A DNA stretch of 64,000 nucleotides, taken from the NCBI RefSeq assembly GCF_003347205.1, contig NZ_QQBJ01000002.1, forward strand, positions 124,001 through 188,000. The letters run 5' to 3'. A program made the translations under genes and the position numbers. Position 1 is the first letter of the stretch. Each line of letters starts with the position of its first letter. The notes below the pieces were generated by a model that was given only the letters and a program-made list of their open reading frames with translations, made no database searches and was not told the origin of the DNA. Positions 33,049-41,514 of the stretch are shown piece by piece. This DNA is from Mycolicibacterium moriokaense (GTDB taxonomy: Bacteria; Actinomycetota; Actinomycetes; Mycobacteriales; Mycobacteriaceae).

Positions 33049-35981
33049 CGCCGACGTCACCGTCACTCAACGGCAGAACTTCCCCCGCGAAACCAAGTAC
33101 GGAGGTTCATCAGGCAATGACCGACACCGTCGACGACACACAGCAGGTGGGTGACATGCCAGGAGCGCGCACCCATGAGCATCTGCGCAACTATCCGCCA
33201 GTATCCGAGTGGGACAACCACATCGAGTACGACGCGAAAGCGCATCCCCGCAAGGTGCCGCACTCGTACATGTTGGTGCCCACCACCTGCTTCAACTGCG
33301 AATCGGCATGCGGGCTTCTTGCCTACGTCGACAAGGAGGATCTGTCGATCAAGAAAGTCGAGGGCAACCCGGCGCACCCGGGTTCGCGCGGCCGCAACTG
33401 CGCCAAGGGTCCTGCGACCATCAACCAGATCAACGACCCCGAACGCATTCTCCACCCGTTGCGCCGGGTCGGTGAGCGTGGCGGCGGCCAATGGGAACGG
33501 GTGAGCTGGGACGCGGCACTGGACGAGATCGCAACCCGCATCCGAAATGCGCTCCTCGAGAAGCGCAACGACGAGGTTGTCTATCACGTCGGTCGGCCGG
33601 GCGAGGACGGCTTCGCCGAGCGGATGCTCCAGGCCTGGGGTGTCGACGGGCACAACAGTCACACCAATGTCTGCTCGTCCGGCGCCCGCTTCGGGATGAC
33701 GTTGTGGGCCGGATACGACCGCCCTTCGCCCGATCACGCCAACGCCAAAGTGATCCTACTGTTTTCCAGCCACCTGGAGACCGGCCACTATTTCAACCCG
33801 CATGCGCAGCGGATCATGGAGGGCAAACAGGGCGGTGCGAAGCTCGTGGTCCTCGACCCGCGGATGTCGAACACCGCAGCGCACTCGGACATCTGGTTGG
33901 CGCCATGGCCGGGCAGCGAGGCCGCGATCCTGCTGGCCATCGCGTCGTACCTACTGCGGACCCGCTCGATCGACGAGGCGTTTGTGCGGCGGTGGTTCAA
34001 CTGGGACACCTACCTCGCCGAGCGTCACCCCGAATCACCGCGGACCTTCGAGGCATTCCTGGATGCCCTCGAGGCCGACTACGCGCAATACACCTTCGCC
34101 TTCGCCGCCGAGGAGTCCCAAGTCCCGGCCGAGCGGATCGAGGAGATCGCACACCTGGTCGCGAACTGCGACCACCGCCTTGCGGCCCACGTCTGGCGCT
34201 CGGCATCCGCGGGCAACCTCGGAGGTTGGCAGGTCGCCCGCGCCCTGTGGTTCGTGCTGGGCCTCACCGGTTCGATCGGCACCGAGGGTGGCACGAATCC
34301 CAACGGCTGGGTCAAGTTCATTCCGCACGGCCCGGAGGTGCCCGGTCACAGCGAGTGGAACGAGCTGGGCTGGCCGCGCGAATATCCGTTGTCGTGCAAC
34401 GAGATGTCGATTCTGCTTCCGCACTTCCTCAACGAGGGGCGAGGCAAGCTCGACGTCTACTTCTCCCGCGTGTTCAACCCGATCTGGACATATCCCGACG
34501 GTTTCACGTGGATGCGTGCGCTGTCCGATGAGGACAAGGTGGGCCTGCATGTTGCGCTCACGCCCAACTGGTCGGAAACCGCGGAGTTCGCCGACCTGGT
34601 GCTGCCGGTCGGGCACTCCACCGAACGGCACGACACCCAGTCATACGAGACGCACTCAGCCAAATGGTTGGGTTTCCGTCAGCCCGTCCGGCGGGTGGCC
34701 ATGCAAAAGCTCGGTCTGGAGTTCGACGACACCCGCGACGCCAATCCAGGCGAGGTGTGGGAGGAGAACGAACTGTGGTTCGAGCTCAGCTGGCGAATCG
34801 ACCCCGAAGGCTCACTGGGCATCCGCAAGCATTTCGAGTCCCCGCAACGGCCCGGCGAGAAAGTCACCGTCGACGAATACTACGGATGGATCTTCGAAAA
34901 TCGCGTTCCGGGGCTTCCGGAGAAGGCCGCCGCGGAGGGGATGACTCCGTTGCAGTACATGCGCCGCTATGGCGTCGTCGAGGTCGCCACCGACGTCTAT
35001 CGTCAAGACGAGCGCGAGCTCAGCGCCGCCGAGCTGGCGGGCGCCGAACCGGACGACCGGGGCGTGCTACGAAAGCCCACCGACGACGATTCTGTTCCAC
35101 CGCTGATCGGGGAGGCAGGCGCGGTCGGCGTCCGGCTCGACGATGGCAGCAATGTCGCCGGCTGGCTGACCCCGAGTCGCAAGCTCGAGGTGTACTCCCA
35201 GACGATGCGGGACTGGGGCTGGGAGGAGCACGCGACGCCCGGGTACATCCGCTCGCACGTCGCGCATGGCGAAATCGACTTGGAGAAAGGCGAATTGGTC
35301 CTGGTGCCGACTTTCCGCCTACCCACGTTGATCCACACCCGTTCGGGCAACGCGAAGTACCTCAACGAGCTGTCCAACTCCCATCCACTCTGGGTGAACT
35401 CCCGCGATGCGGCGCGCCATGGCGTCTCATCGGGTGATCTGGTCCGGCTGAACACGTCCATCGGCTATCTGGTCGCACGGGTGTGGGTGACCGAAGGCAT
35501 CCGACCCGGCGTGTGCGCGCTGTCGCACCACATGGGCCGGTGGCGCCTGCACGGCAACGAAGGCACCCGGTGGGTGCAGGGGCTGGCCGACATCACCCAC
35601 CCCAACGGTCCCGATTCGTGGCTGCTGCGCTACAAGGGCGGTATCGCGCCGTTCGAGTCCGACGATCCGGATTCCGCGCGGATCTGGTGGACGGACCCGG
35701 GAGTTCATCAGAACCTCGCGTTCGGCGTACAGCCGGATCCGCATTCGGGGATGCACTGCTGGCTGCAGAAGGTGCGGATGGAGCCGGCGCACTCCCACGA
35801 CCGATACGGCGACGTCTACGTCGACGCCGCACGATCCGACGAGGTGTATCGGGAGTGGCTTGCCAAGACTCGGGCCACCCTTGGCCCCGGCGGCCAACGT
35901 CGGCCCGAATTCATGATGCGGCCGGTGAAGCCGCGCCGACGCGCGTTTCGAGTGAGGGGTGCCGATGGCGGGGCGAGTTGA
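33045..35981 (+). CDS. soeA: SoeA-like molybdopterin oxidoreductase (probable sulfite dehydrogenase)
   Basis: 978 aa from the ATG at 33045 (ATGA overlap); an ATG at 33117 is possible. N-terminal [4Fe-4S] site Cys82/85/89/119; the likely Mo ligand is Cys210 (TNVCSSGARFG). The enzyme family includes sulfite dehydrogenase SoeA, thiosulfate and polysulfide reductases. There is no twin-Arg signal peptide, so it should face the cytoplasm, as SoeABC does, whereas Phs/Psr enzymes are exported. Its place next to an sHdr (sulfite-producing) cluster supports sulfite oxidation. Specificity is not proven by sequence. Confidence 0.82.
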   Translation: MTPTSPSLNGRTSPAKPSTEVHQAMTDTVDDTQQVGDMPGARTHEHLRNYPPVSEWDNHIEYDAKAHPRKVPHSYMLVPTTCFNCESACGLLAYVDKEDLSIKKVEGNPAHPGSRGRNCAKGPATINQINDPERILHPLRRVGERGGGQWERVSWDAALDEIATRIRNALLEKRNDEVVYHVGRPGEDGFAERMLQAWGVDGHNSHTNVCSSGARFGMTLWAGYDRPSPDHANAKVILLFSSHLETGHYFNPHAQRIMEGKQGGAKLVVLDPRMSNTAAHSDIWLAPWPGSEAAILLAIASYLLRTRSIDEAFVRRWFNWDTYLAERHPESPRTFEAFLDALEADYAQYTFAFAAEESQVPAERIEEIAHLVANCDHRLAAHVWRSASAGNLGGWQVARALWFVLGLTGSIGTEGGTNPNGWVKFIPHGPEVPGHSEWNELGWPREYPLSCNEMSILLPHFLNEGRGKLDVYFSRVFNPIWTYPDGFTWMRALSDEDKVGLHVALTPNWSETAEFADLVLPVGHSTERHDTQSYETHSAKWLGFRQPVRRVAMQKLGLEFDDTRDANPGEVWEENELWFELSWRIDPEGSLGIRKHFESPQRPGEKVTVDEYYGWIFENRVPGLPEKAAAEGMTPLQYMRRYGVVEVATDVYRQDERELSAAELAGAEPDDRGVLRKPTDDDSVPPLIGEAGAVGVRLDDGSNVAGWLTPSRKLEVYSQTMRDWGWEEHATPGYIRSHVAHGEIDLEKGELVLVPTFRLPTLIHTRSGNAKYLNELSNSHPLWVNSRDAARHGVSSGDLVRLNTSIGYLVARVWVTEGIRPGVCALSHHMGRWRLHGNEGTRWVQGLADITHPNGPDSWLLRYKGGIAPFESDDPDSARIWWTDPGVHQNLAFGVQPDPHSGMHCWLQKVRMEPAHSHDRYGDVYVDAARSDEVYREWLAKTRATLGPGGQRRPEFMMRPVKPRRRAFRVRGADGGAS

Positions 35982-37083
35982 TCTGGACCAGGTTCAAGCG
36001 GCCGCGGGGTCGGTGATCGACCCCGAGATCGGCCGCCCTCTGGCCGATCTGGGGATGATCGGTCCCGGGTCGATCGGTCGTGGCGGTCGGGTGCGGTTGC
36101 AATTGCGGCTGACCACGAAAAACTGCCCGCACAGCCGCGAACTTTCCGCCGCGGTCCAGTCGGCGGTTCGCACGGTCGACGGCGTCAGGGATGTGGAGTT
36201 GGAGGTCGTCGCGATGCCTGCCCGCGAACGCGCCCAGCTGGGTGAGCGGCTTGCGAACACGACCGTGCCGATCACCGGCGAACTCGGTATCGGTGGCACC
36301 AAGGTCTACGCAGTGGCGAGCGGGAAGGGCGGGGTGGGTAAGAGCACGGTCACCGCTAACCTCGCCGCCGCTCTGGCCGCGACCGGGAAGCGGGTGGGTG
36401 TCCTCGACGCCGACGTGTGGGGCTATTCGATACCGCAGATTTTCGGGGTGCGCAGGCCCCCCGTGGTGCTTGGCGAACTGATGCTCCCGGTTCCCGCCCA
36501 CGGTGTCGCACTGATGTCCATCGGCTTCTTCGTGAACGAGGAACAACCGGTCGTCTGGCGCGGCCCGATGTTGCACAAAGCCTTACAGCAGTTTGTCGCC
36601 GACACCTACTGGGGCTCCCTCGACGCACTGTTCGTAGACCTGCCTCCCGGCACAGGAGATGCCACCCTATCTCTGCTGGAAGTGCTCCCCGACACCGCGT
36701 TGTTGGTGGTCACGACGCCACAGGCGGCCGCGCAGACGGTGGCGACTCGCGTCGCGCGGATGGCCTCCGGCACCGGTGTTCCCGTTCTCGGCGTGATCGA
36801 GAACATGTCGGCTGCTGTCTGCGCGAACTGCGGCACCCAAACGGCGGTCTTTGGCACCGGCGGTGGCCAGCGGTTGGCCGACGACGCCGCAGCGCCGCTG
36901 CTGGGGCAGGTGCCCCTTGACCTGGCTCTGCGCGAAGCCGGCGATCGCGGCGTGCCAGTTGTCGTCGACGACCCCGCCGCGGCTTCGGCTCGGGAGTTGG
37001 CCCGCATCGCGACCAACCTGCCGACACCTCGACGCAAGTTCGCCGGGAAAGCCCTTCCGTTGGCCGTGGTCGGATCACGCTGA
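35965..37083 (+). CDS. Mrp/ApbC-type P-loop Fe-S carrier
   Basis: 372 aa from the ATG at 35965 (a GTG at 35959 lies on the GAGGGG binding site). N-terminal DUF59 domain (about 5-85), then a deviant Walker A loop GKGGVGKS and the paired CANC that binds a bridging [4Fe-4S] cluster. Overlaps the end of soeA by 17 bases. Likely delivers Fe-S clusters to the sulfur enzymes. Confidence 0.9.
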   Translation: MAGRVDLDQVQAAAGSVIDPEIGRPLADLGMIGPGSIGRGGRVRLQLRLTTKNCPHSRELSAAVQSAVRTVDGVRDVELEVVAMPARERAQLGERLANTTVPITGELGIGGTKVYAVASGKGGVGKSTVTANLAAALAATGKRVGVLDADVWGYSIPQIFGVRRPPVVLGELMLPVPAHGVALMSIGFFVNEEQPVVWRGPMLHKALQQFVADTYWGSLDALFVDLPPGTGDATLSLLEVLPDTALLVVTTPQAAAQTVATRVARMASGTGVPVLGVIENMSAAVCANCGTQTAVFGTGGGQRLADDAAAPLLGQVPLDLALREAGDRGVPVVVDDPAAASARELARIATNLPTPRRKFAGKALPLAVVGSR

Positions 37084-37147
37084 TGGCATGGCTCAAGGCG
37101 ATGCGACAGCAGTTCATCCTCGTAAGCGGGTTGTGAAGGGAGACAGA

Positions 37148-37504
37148 ATGCTCAGCCCAGACGATCAGCACGTCCAGACGCACGGCGTGACCATGACCGA
37201 TGCAGCGGCCACCAAGGCCAAAGCCCTGTTGGACCAGGAGGGCCGCGACGACTTGGCTCTTCGCATAGCAGTCCAACCCGGTGGGTGCGCCGGTCTGCGA
37301 TACAACCTGTTCTTCGACGACCGCAGCCTCGAGGATGATCTGGCTGCCGAGTTCAACGGTGTGACACTGAAAGTCGATCGGTTGAGTTCGCCGTATGTGC
37401 AGGGCGCTTCGATCGACTTCGTGGACACAATCGACAAGCAGGGCTTCACGATCGACAATCCGAACGCCACCGGGTCCTGCGCATGCGGGGACTCGTTCAA
37501 CTGA
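37148..37504 (+). CDS. A-type Fe-S carrier (IscA/ErpA/HesB family)
   Basis: 118 aa; GAAGGGAG lies just upstream of the ATG. The three conserved Cys are present: Cys47 (GGCAG) and Cys111/Cys113 (SCACGD). Completes a set of three assembly genes (DUF59, Mrp, A-type) that surround soeBC-soeA. Last gene of this plus-strand series. Confidence 0.9.
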   Translation: MLSPDDQHVQTHGVTMTDAAATKAKALLDQEGRDDLALRIAVQPGGCAGLRYNLFFDDRSLEDDLAAEFNGVTLKVDRLSSPYVQGASIDFVDTIDKQGFTIDNPNATGSCACGDSFN

Positions 37505-37580
37505 TGGCCAGTGGCGGCACCGAGTCGCTCCTTTATTCGGCCTCTACATCACCAGGGCGGCGGCGCTATCATCGTGAAAT

Positions 37581-37596
37581 GGATGTACGTACATCC
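37581..37596. promoter_or_regulatory. Perfect 16-base palindrome GGATGTACGTACATCC before sqr
   Basis: Perfect inverted repeat in the 155-base gap between the A-type carrier gene and sqr, about 65 bases before the sqr ATG. Its core ATGTACGTACAT matches 10 of 12 bases of the two repeats at 10277 and 10315 in front of the MBL/rhodanese gene. Strong candidate operator for a shared regulator. Confidence 0.6.
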
Positions 37597-37659
37597 CTAC
37601 ACCTTGACTTCTGTTCCCGAACTCGGCGGGATCGATGGATGTCGTGAGGAGGTAGCTCA

Positions 37660-38859
37660 ATGAGTGCGGTTGGACATCAGATCGTCGTGATCGGCGGCGG
37701 AAATGCAGGCGTCTCGCTCGCGGCGCGTCTTCGGCACGCGGGTATGACCGATATCGGGATCATCGAGCCATCGGATACGCACTACTACCAACCGCTGTGG
37801 ACGCTGGTCGGCGGTGGCTGCGTGAAAGCGAGCGCCAGTGCACGCCCAGAAGCGTCAGTAATGCCGCAGGGCGTCGCGTGGATCAAGGACAGCGCGTGCG
37901 ACGTCGATCCGGAAAAGCAGCGAGTCAGCACCGATGGCGGGGTAACGGTCGGCTATGAGCACCTCGTGGTCTGCCCAGGCATCCAGTTGGATTGGGACGC
38001 AGTGCCCGGCATGGCCGAATCCCTGGACGCACCGGCCGTGTCGAGCAACTACCGCTACGACCTGGCACCCAAGACATGGGAGCTGATCAAGTCAATGCGG
38101 TCTGGCACCGCCGTCTTCACCATGCCATCGGGTCCCATCAAATGTGCGGGCGCGCCGCAGAAGATCGCCTACCTGGCCGCTGATTACTGGCGGCGCGAGG
38201 GCGTCCTGTCGAACATCCATATCGTCTTGGTTCTTCCCACCCCTGGGATGTTCGGCGTCAAGGTGTTTGCCGACGAACTCGAACGCGTCGTGAAACGCTA
38301 TGGCATCGACGTTCGCAAGAACAGCGAAGTCACCGCTGTCAACCCCGATACCCGAACTGTCACCATCACCGACAACTCGTCAGACTCCACCCAGGAGATC
38401 GGCTACGACCTGCTGCATGTCGTGCCGCGCCAGTCGGCGCCGGACTGGATCAAGTCGAGCCCGCTGCGCGCCGCGGATAATCCGGGCGGATACGTCGACG
38501 TCGACAAGCACACGATGCGCCACAACGAGTTCGACAACGTGTTCGCCCTCGGTGACGCAGGATCGACGCCCAACTCCAAGACCGGCGCCGCGATTCGAAA
38601 GCAGGCGCCCGTCGTGGCGACAAACCTGCGGGACAGCATGGCCGGCAGGCCTTTGTCGGCATCCTACGGCGGATACGCGTCGTGTCCGTTGACCACTGCG
38701 CGCAACAAGATGCTGCTCGCCGAGTTCGACTACACGATGCAGCCCACGCCGTCTATCCCGTTCATCGACACCACTCACGAGCGTCGAGACATGTGGCTGC
38801 TCAAACGGTATGGACTGCCTGCCATGTACTGGAACCTGATCCTCAAAGGCCGGGCATAA
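37660..38859 (+). CDS. sqr: Sulfide:quinone oxidoreductase, type II
   Basis: 399 aa; GGAGGT seven bases before the ATG. FAD motif GGGNAG near the start. Redox Cys162 (IKCAGAPQKIAYLA) and Cys342 (ASCPLTTARNKMLLAEFDY) match the two Cys of the type II / SQRDL group. Oxidises sulfide to persulfide and reduces quinone; works with a persulfide dioxygenase and rhodanese. Next to the CstR-like regulon and preceded by a palindromic operator. Confidence 0.92.
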   Translation: MSAVGHQIVVIGGGNAGVSLAARLRHAGMTDIGIIEPSDTHYYQPLWTLVGGGCVKASASARPEASVMPQGVAWIKDSACDVDPEKQRVSTDGGVTVGYEHLVVCPGIQLDWDAVPGMAESLDAPAVSSNYRYDLAPKTWELIKSMRSGTAVFTMPSGPIKCAGAPQKIAYLAADYWRREGVLSNIHIVLVLPTPGMFGVKVFADELERVVKRYGIDVRKNSEVTAVNPDTRTVTITDNSSDSTQEIGYDLLHVVPRQSAPDWIKSSPLRAADNPGGYVDVDKHTMRHNEFDNVFALGDAGSTPNSKTGAAIRKQAPVVATNLRDSMAGRPLSASYGGYASCPLTTARNKMLLAEFDYTMQPTPSIPFIDTTHERRDMWLLKRYGLPAMYWNLILKGRA

Positions 38860-38877
38860 ACCGACTGACCGCAGGGA

Positions 38878-38918
38878 GGAAGCGGCGCAGAGCCGTTTCG
38901 GGACTCAGCGCCGCTTCC
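38878..38918. terminator. Bidirectional hairpin between sqr and thioredoxin
   Basis: 11-base perfect stem: GGAAGCGGCGC (38878-38888) and its complement (38908-38918) with a 19-base loop. It lies between two convergent genes. No U-tract follows on either side, which is common for actinobacterial terminators. Confidence 0.65.
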
Positions 38919-38928
38919 CGCCCGCCGA

Positions 38929-39303
38929 TCAGCCGGTGGCAGCAGCCGTGCGCGCGGCAATGGTGTCGCGAACCTGAGCCATGTCCAGCTCTTCGACCTT
39001 GGTGATCAACTCCTCCAGCATTTGGGGCGGCATCGCGCCGGGTTGGCTGTACACAAGCACCCCGTCGCGGAAAGCCATGATCGTCGGGATCGATCTGATG
39101 CCGAGCATTGCGGCAAGCTCCGCCTCGGCCTCAGTGTCGACCTTGGCATGGACGATATCGGGGTGCGACTCCGCCGAGCGGTCGAAGACCGGGGCGAAGG
39201 CGCGACATGGGCCGCACCAGGACGCCCAGAAATCGACTAGAACAATCGGGCTACCGACTATCGTCGACTCGAAGGTGTCACGAGTCAGGTTGACAATGCT
39301 CAT
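38929..39303 (-). CDS. Thioredoxin
   Basis: 124 aa from the ATG at 39303. Active site WCGPC (Cys30, Cys33) in a normal thioredoxin fold, with a ~20-residue C-terminal tail. Placed 46 bases after the MBL/rhodanese gene on the same strand, so it probably belongs to the persulfide-response set and could reduce protein persulfides. Confidence 0.93.
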   Translation of the reverse strand: MSIVNLTRDTFESTIVGSPIVLVDFWASWCGPCRAFAPVFDRSAESHPDIVHAKVDTEAEAELAAMLGIRSIPTIMAFRDGVLVYSQPGAMPPQMLEELITKVEELDMAQVRDTIAARTAAATG

Positions 39304-39349
39304 CGCTGAAATCCTTTCAATCTCGTTGCGCTCGTTGTGAAGCCGTAGT

Positions 39350-40729
39350 TCAGTCGTCGGCGTGAGCCGTCGCCCAGGCGTTGTATCCACCCGCCAAGTC
39401 CGCCACGCGCTCGTATCCCTGCGCTCGCAGCAGCGAGGCGGCCACACTTGACCGCCAACCGCCGGCGCAGTGCACCACGACCGGCTTGTCCGTCGGGATC
39501 TCCGCCATCCGCGAGCGCAGCTGGGCCAGCGGCACGGGGATCGACCCTGCAATCACTCCGGCCTCGCGTTCTCCGGGGTTGCGGATGTCGACCAGTGTCA
39601 CTGCCGATTGGGCTAATTCACGATCCAACTCAGCGACACTGACCCGGGGGGCCTGCTGCACCAAATCGGCCAGCTCCGCGGGGAAGTCGCCCTCTCGGTC
39701 GACCGTGAGGTACCCGATCGCGTTGTCAGATCCGATGCGGGCCAACCGCAATGCGGCATCCTGCTCCTCACCTGGATAGGCGACCAACGCGATCTTGTCT
39801 CCGACTTCCGCGACCATGCCGCCGGTTTCGGCGAACCTTCCGTCGAATCCGACGTTCACCGACCCGCGGAGATGGCCGGCCGCGAAGTCATCGACGGATC
39901 GCGCGTCAAGCACGCGGATACCCGCGTCCAACGCCGCTCGCAGTTGGCTTGCGGTCATGGCTGGGATTTGTCTGGACTGATCCAGCAGAGGATGAACGCG
40001 CTTGTTCATCGCGGCGTCGACCGCGAAGTAAGACGGCGCTGCAGGCTGCCCCGAGGTGATCAGCGAAACGAACTCATCCTCGGCCATGGGCTGCACGGAC
40101 GGATTCTCCCGGCGCTGCGCACCGATGGTCGACGTCAGCTCGGTCGACAGGTTCTTCCCACAGGACGATCCGGCACCATGCGCCGGCATCACCGTCACCT
40201 CGTCGGGCAACTGCAAGAGCTTGTCGTGGATCGTGCGGTACATGGCACGCGCCAGATCGGACGTCGAACTGTTACCGATGTTGACCAGATCCGGCCGGCC
40301 GACATCGCCGATGAACAGCGAGTCGCCCGTCAGGACGGCGACCGGTTCGGCTTCGGGCTGTTCGCGCACTACAACGCTGATCGACTCCCAGGTGTGTCCC
40401 GGCGTCGACAGGATCTCCAAATCCACGTCGCCAAGCGAGATTCGCTCACCGTCGGCCAGCCTGCGAATGGGGTAATCGGTCTGGGCCGCCGCGCCGAACC
40501 CGATCCAGGCCCCGGTTGCCTCAACCAACTCCAGGTGCCCGGAGACGAAGTCGGCATGAAAGTGAGTATTGATGACGCCTTCGATGGTCAATCCATAGCG
40601 CGCCGCATCCTCCAGGTACTCGGTGATGTCGCGGCGCGGGTCCACGACGACCGCGCGCCCAGTGACTTCGTCACCGATCAGGTAGGAAGCGTGTGACAAA
40701 CATTCGATGTAGTACTGCTCGAGGATCAT
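39350..40729 (-). CDS. CstB-like MBL / double rhodanese persulfide dioxygenase
   Basis: 459 aa from the ATG at 40729 (GAAGGG about nine bases upstream). MBL domain with THFHAD (His56, His58, Asp60) and TPGHTWES; then two rhodanese domains, the second with HCAGGWRSS. First gene of the minus-strand arm of the CstR-like regulon: four operator copies lie between its start and the divergent rhodanese gene. In Staphylococcus CstB does persulfide oxidation to thiosulfate. Confidence 0.87.
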   Translation of the reverse strand: MILEQYYIECLSHASYLIGDEVTGRAVVVDPRRDITEYLEDAARYGLTIEGVINTHFHADFVSGHLELVEATGAWIGFGAAAQTDYPIRRLADGERISLGDVDLEILSTPGHTWESISVVVREQPEAEPVAVLTGDSLFIGDVGRPDLVNIGNSSTSDLARAMYRTIHDKLLQLPDEVTVMPAHGAGSSCGKNLSTELTSTIGAQRRENPSVQPMAEDEFVSLITSGQPAAPSYFAVDAAMNKRVHPLLDQSRQIPAMTASQLRAALDAGIRVLDARSVDDFAAGHLRGSVNVGFDGRFAETGGMVAEVGDKIALVAYPGEEQDAALRLARIGSDNAIGYLTVDREGDFPAELADLVQQAPRVSVAELDRELAQSAVTLVDIRNPGEREAGVIAGSIPVPLAQLRSRMAEIPTDKPVVVHCAGGWRSSVAASLLRAQGYERVADLAGGYNAWATAHADD

Positions 40730-40762
40730 GGTGGCTGTCCCTTCTGTGGTAGGCATCGTTTG

Positions 40763-40778
40763 ATACCCCTGTGGGTAT
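40763..40778. promoter_or_regulatory. CsoR/CstR-type operator 1
   Basis: ATACCCCTGTGGGTAT. Inverted repeat of the ATACCCC-n2-GGGTAT type, as known for CsoR/CstR-family repressors. First of four in the divergent promoter region; it lies nearest the MBL/rhodanese gene. Confidence 0.85.
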
Positions 40779-40785
40779 AGAAACT

Positions 40786-40801
40786 GTACCCCCCGGGGTA
40801 T
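40786..40801. promoter_or_regulatory. CsoR/CstR-type operator 2
   Basis: GTACCCCCCGGGGTAT. Near-perfect inverted repeat, starting 23 bases after operator 1. Confidence 0.85.
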
Positions 40802-40819
40802 CTATTCCACAACTTGCAT

Positions 40820-40835
40820 ATACCCCCAGAGGTAT
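40820..40835. promoter_or_regulatory. CsoR/CstR-type operator 3
   Basis: ATACCCCCAGAGGTAT. Slightly imperfect copy, between the two divergent genes. Confidence 0.8.
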
Positions 40836-40852
40836 GTAATGATGTGTTCAAC

Positions 40853-40868
40853 ATACCCCCGCCCGTAT
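40853..40868. promoter_or_regulatory. CsoR/CstR-type operator 4 (degenerate)
   Basis: ATACCCCCGCCCGTAT. One arm deviates (CCC for GGG), so binding may be weak. Closest copy to the rhodanese-DUF2892 start at 40917. Confidence 0.6.
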
Positions 40869-40916
40869 ATGCACGGACGCATCTGCGGGGCCACGAATTG
40901 GAAGGAGATCCTTGAA

Positions 40917-41510
40917 ATGCCCACACCAGCGACCATCGATTCAGGTGAGCTGAACAACCAACTGACCGCAGGGCATGCGCCACGACTCATCGATGTGCGC
41001 ACACCTGCCGAGTTCGAAACCGTCCACATCCCCGGTGCCTACAACGTTCCGCTGGATCTGCTTCGCGAACACCGCGACGAGATCGCCGAGCACCTCGATG
41101 AAGACGTGGTTTTGATCTGCAAGTCCGGCGGGCGCGCGGCGCAGGCCGACGAATCTCTCCGGCGGGCAGGCCTGACCAATGTGCACGTCCTCGACGGCGG
41201 CATGTCGGCCTGGGAAAACGGTGGATTCAATGTGAAGCGGGGTACCGAACGTTGGGATCTGGAGCGCCAGGTCCGCCTGATCGCCGGATTGATCGTCGCC
41301 GTCAGCGTGCTGGTCGGGGCATTCGTTCCCGGTGTCCAGTGGGTTGCCTTCGCGATCGGCGCGGGGCTGACCTTCGCCGCGGTGACCAACACCTGCGCGA
41401 TGGGCATGATGCTGTCGCGGCTGCCTTATAACCGCGGTTCCTCCTGCGATGCGCAATCACTCGTGTCCCAGCTGATTGATCCCGCCGCCAATCCCGCGAC
41501 GGCCAGGTAG
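40917..41510 (+). CDS. Rhodanese fused to DUF2892 membrane domain (YgaP-like)
   Basis: 197 aa; GAAGGAG lies ten bases before the ATG. N-terminal rhodanese with active Cys68 (CKSGGRAAQ), then two C-terminal membrane segments with a Cys (TNTCAMG) typical of the DUF2892 type. Cytoplasmic-face sulfurtransferase that handles persulfide or thiosulfate at the membrane. Followed 4 bases later by the TauE/SafE gene. Confidence 0.88.
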   Translation: MPTPATIDSGELNNQLTAGHAPRLIDVRTPAEFETVHIPGAYNVPLDLLREHRDEIAEHLDEDVVLICKSGGRAAQADESLRRAGLTNVHVLDGGMSAWENGGFNVKRGTERWDLERQVRLIAGLIVAVSVLVGAFVPGVQWVAFAIGAGLTFAAVTNTCAMGMMLSRLPYNRGSSCDAQSLVSQLIDPAANPATAR

Positions 41511-41514
41511 AGCC

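Noticed and set aside
33045-35981. SoeA-like protein as thiosulfate, polysulfide or arsenate reductase
   Set aside because: No Tat signal and context of sulfite-producing genes. Not fully excluded, as the Mo ligand Cys is shared.
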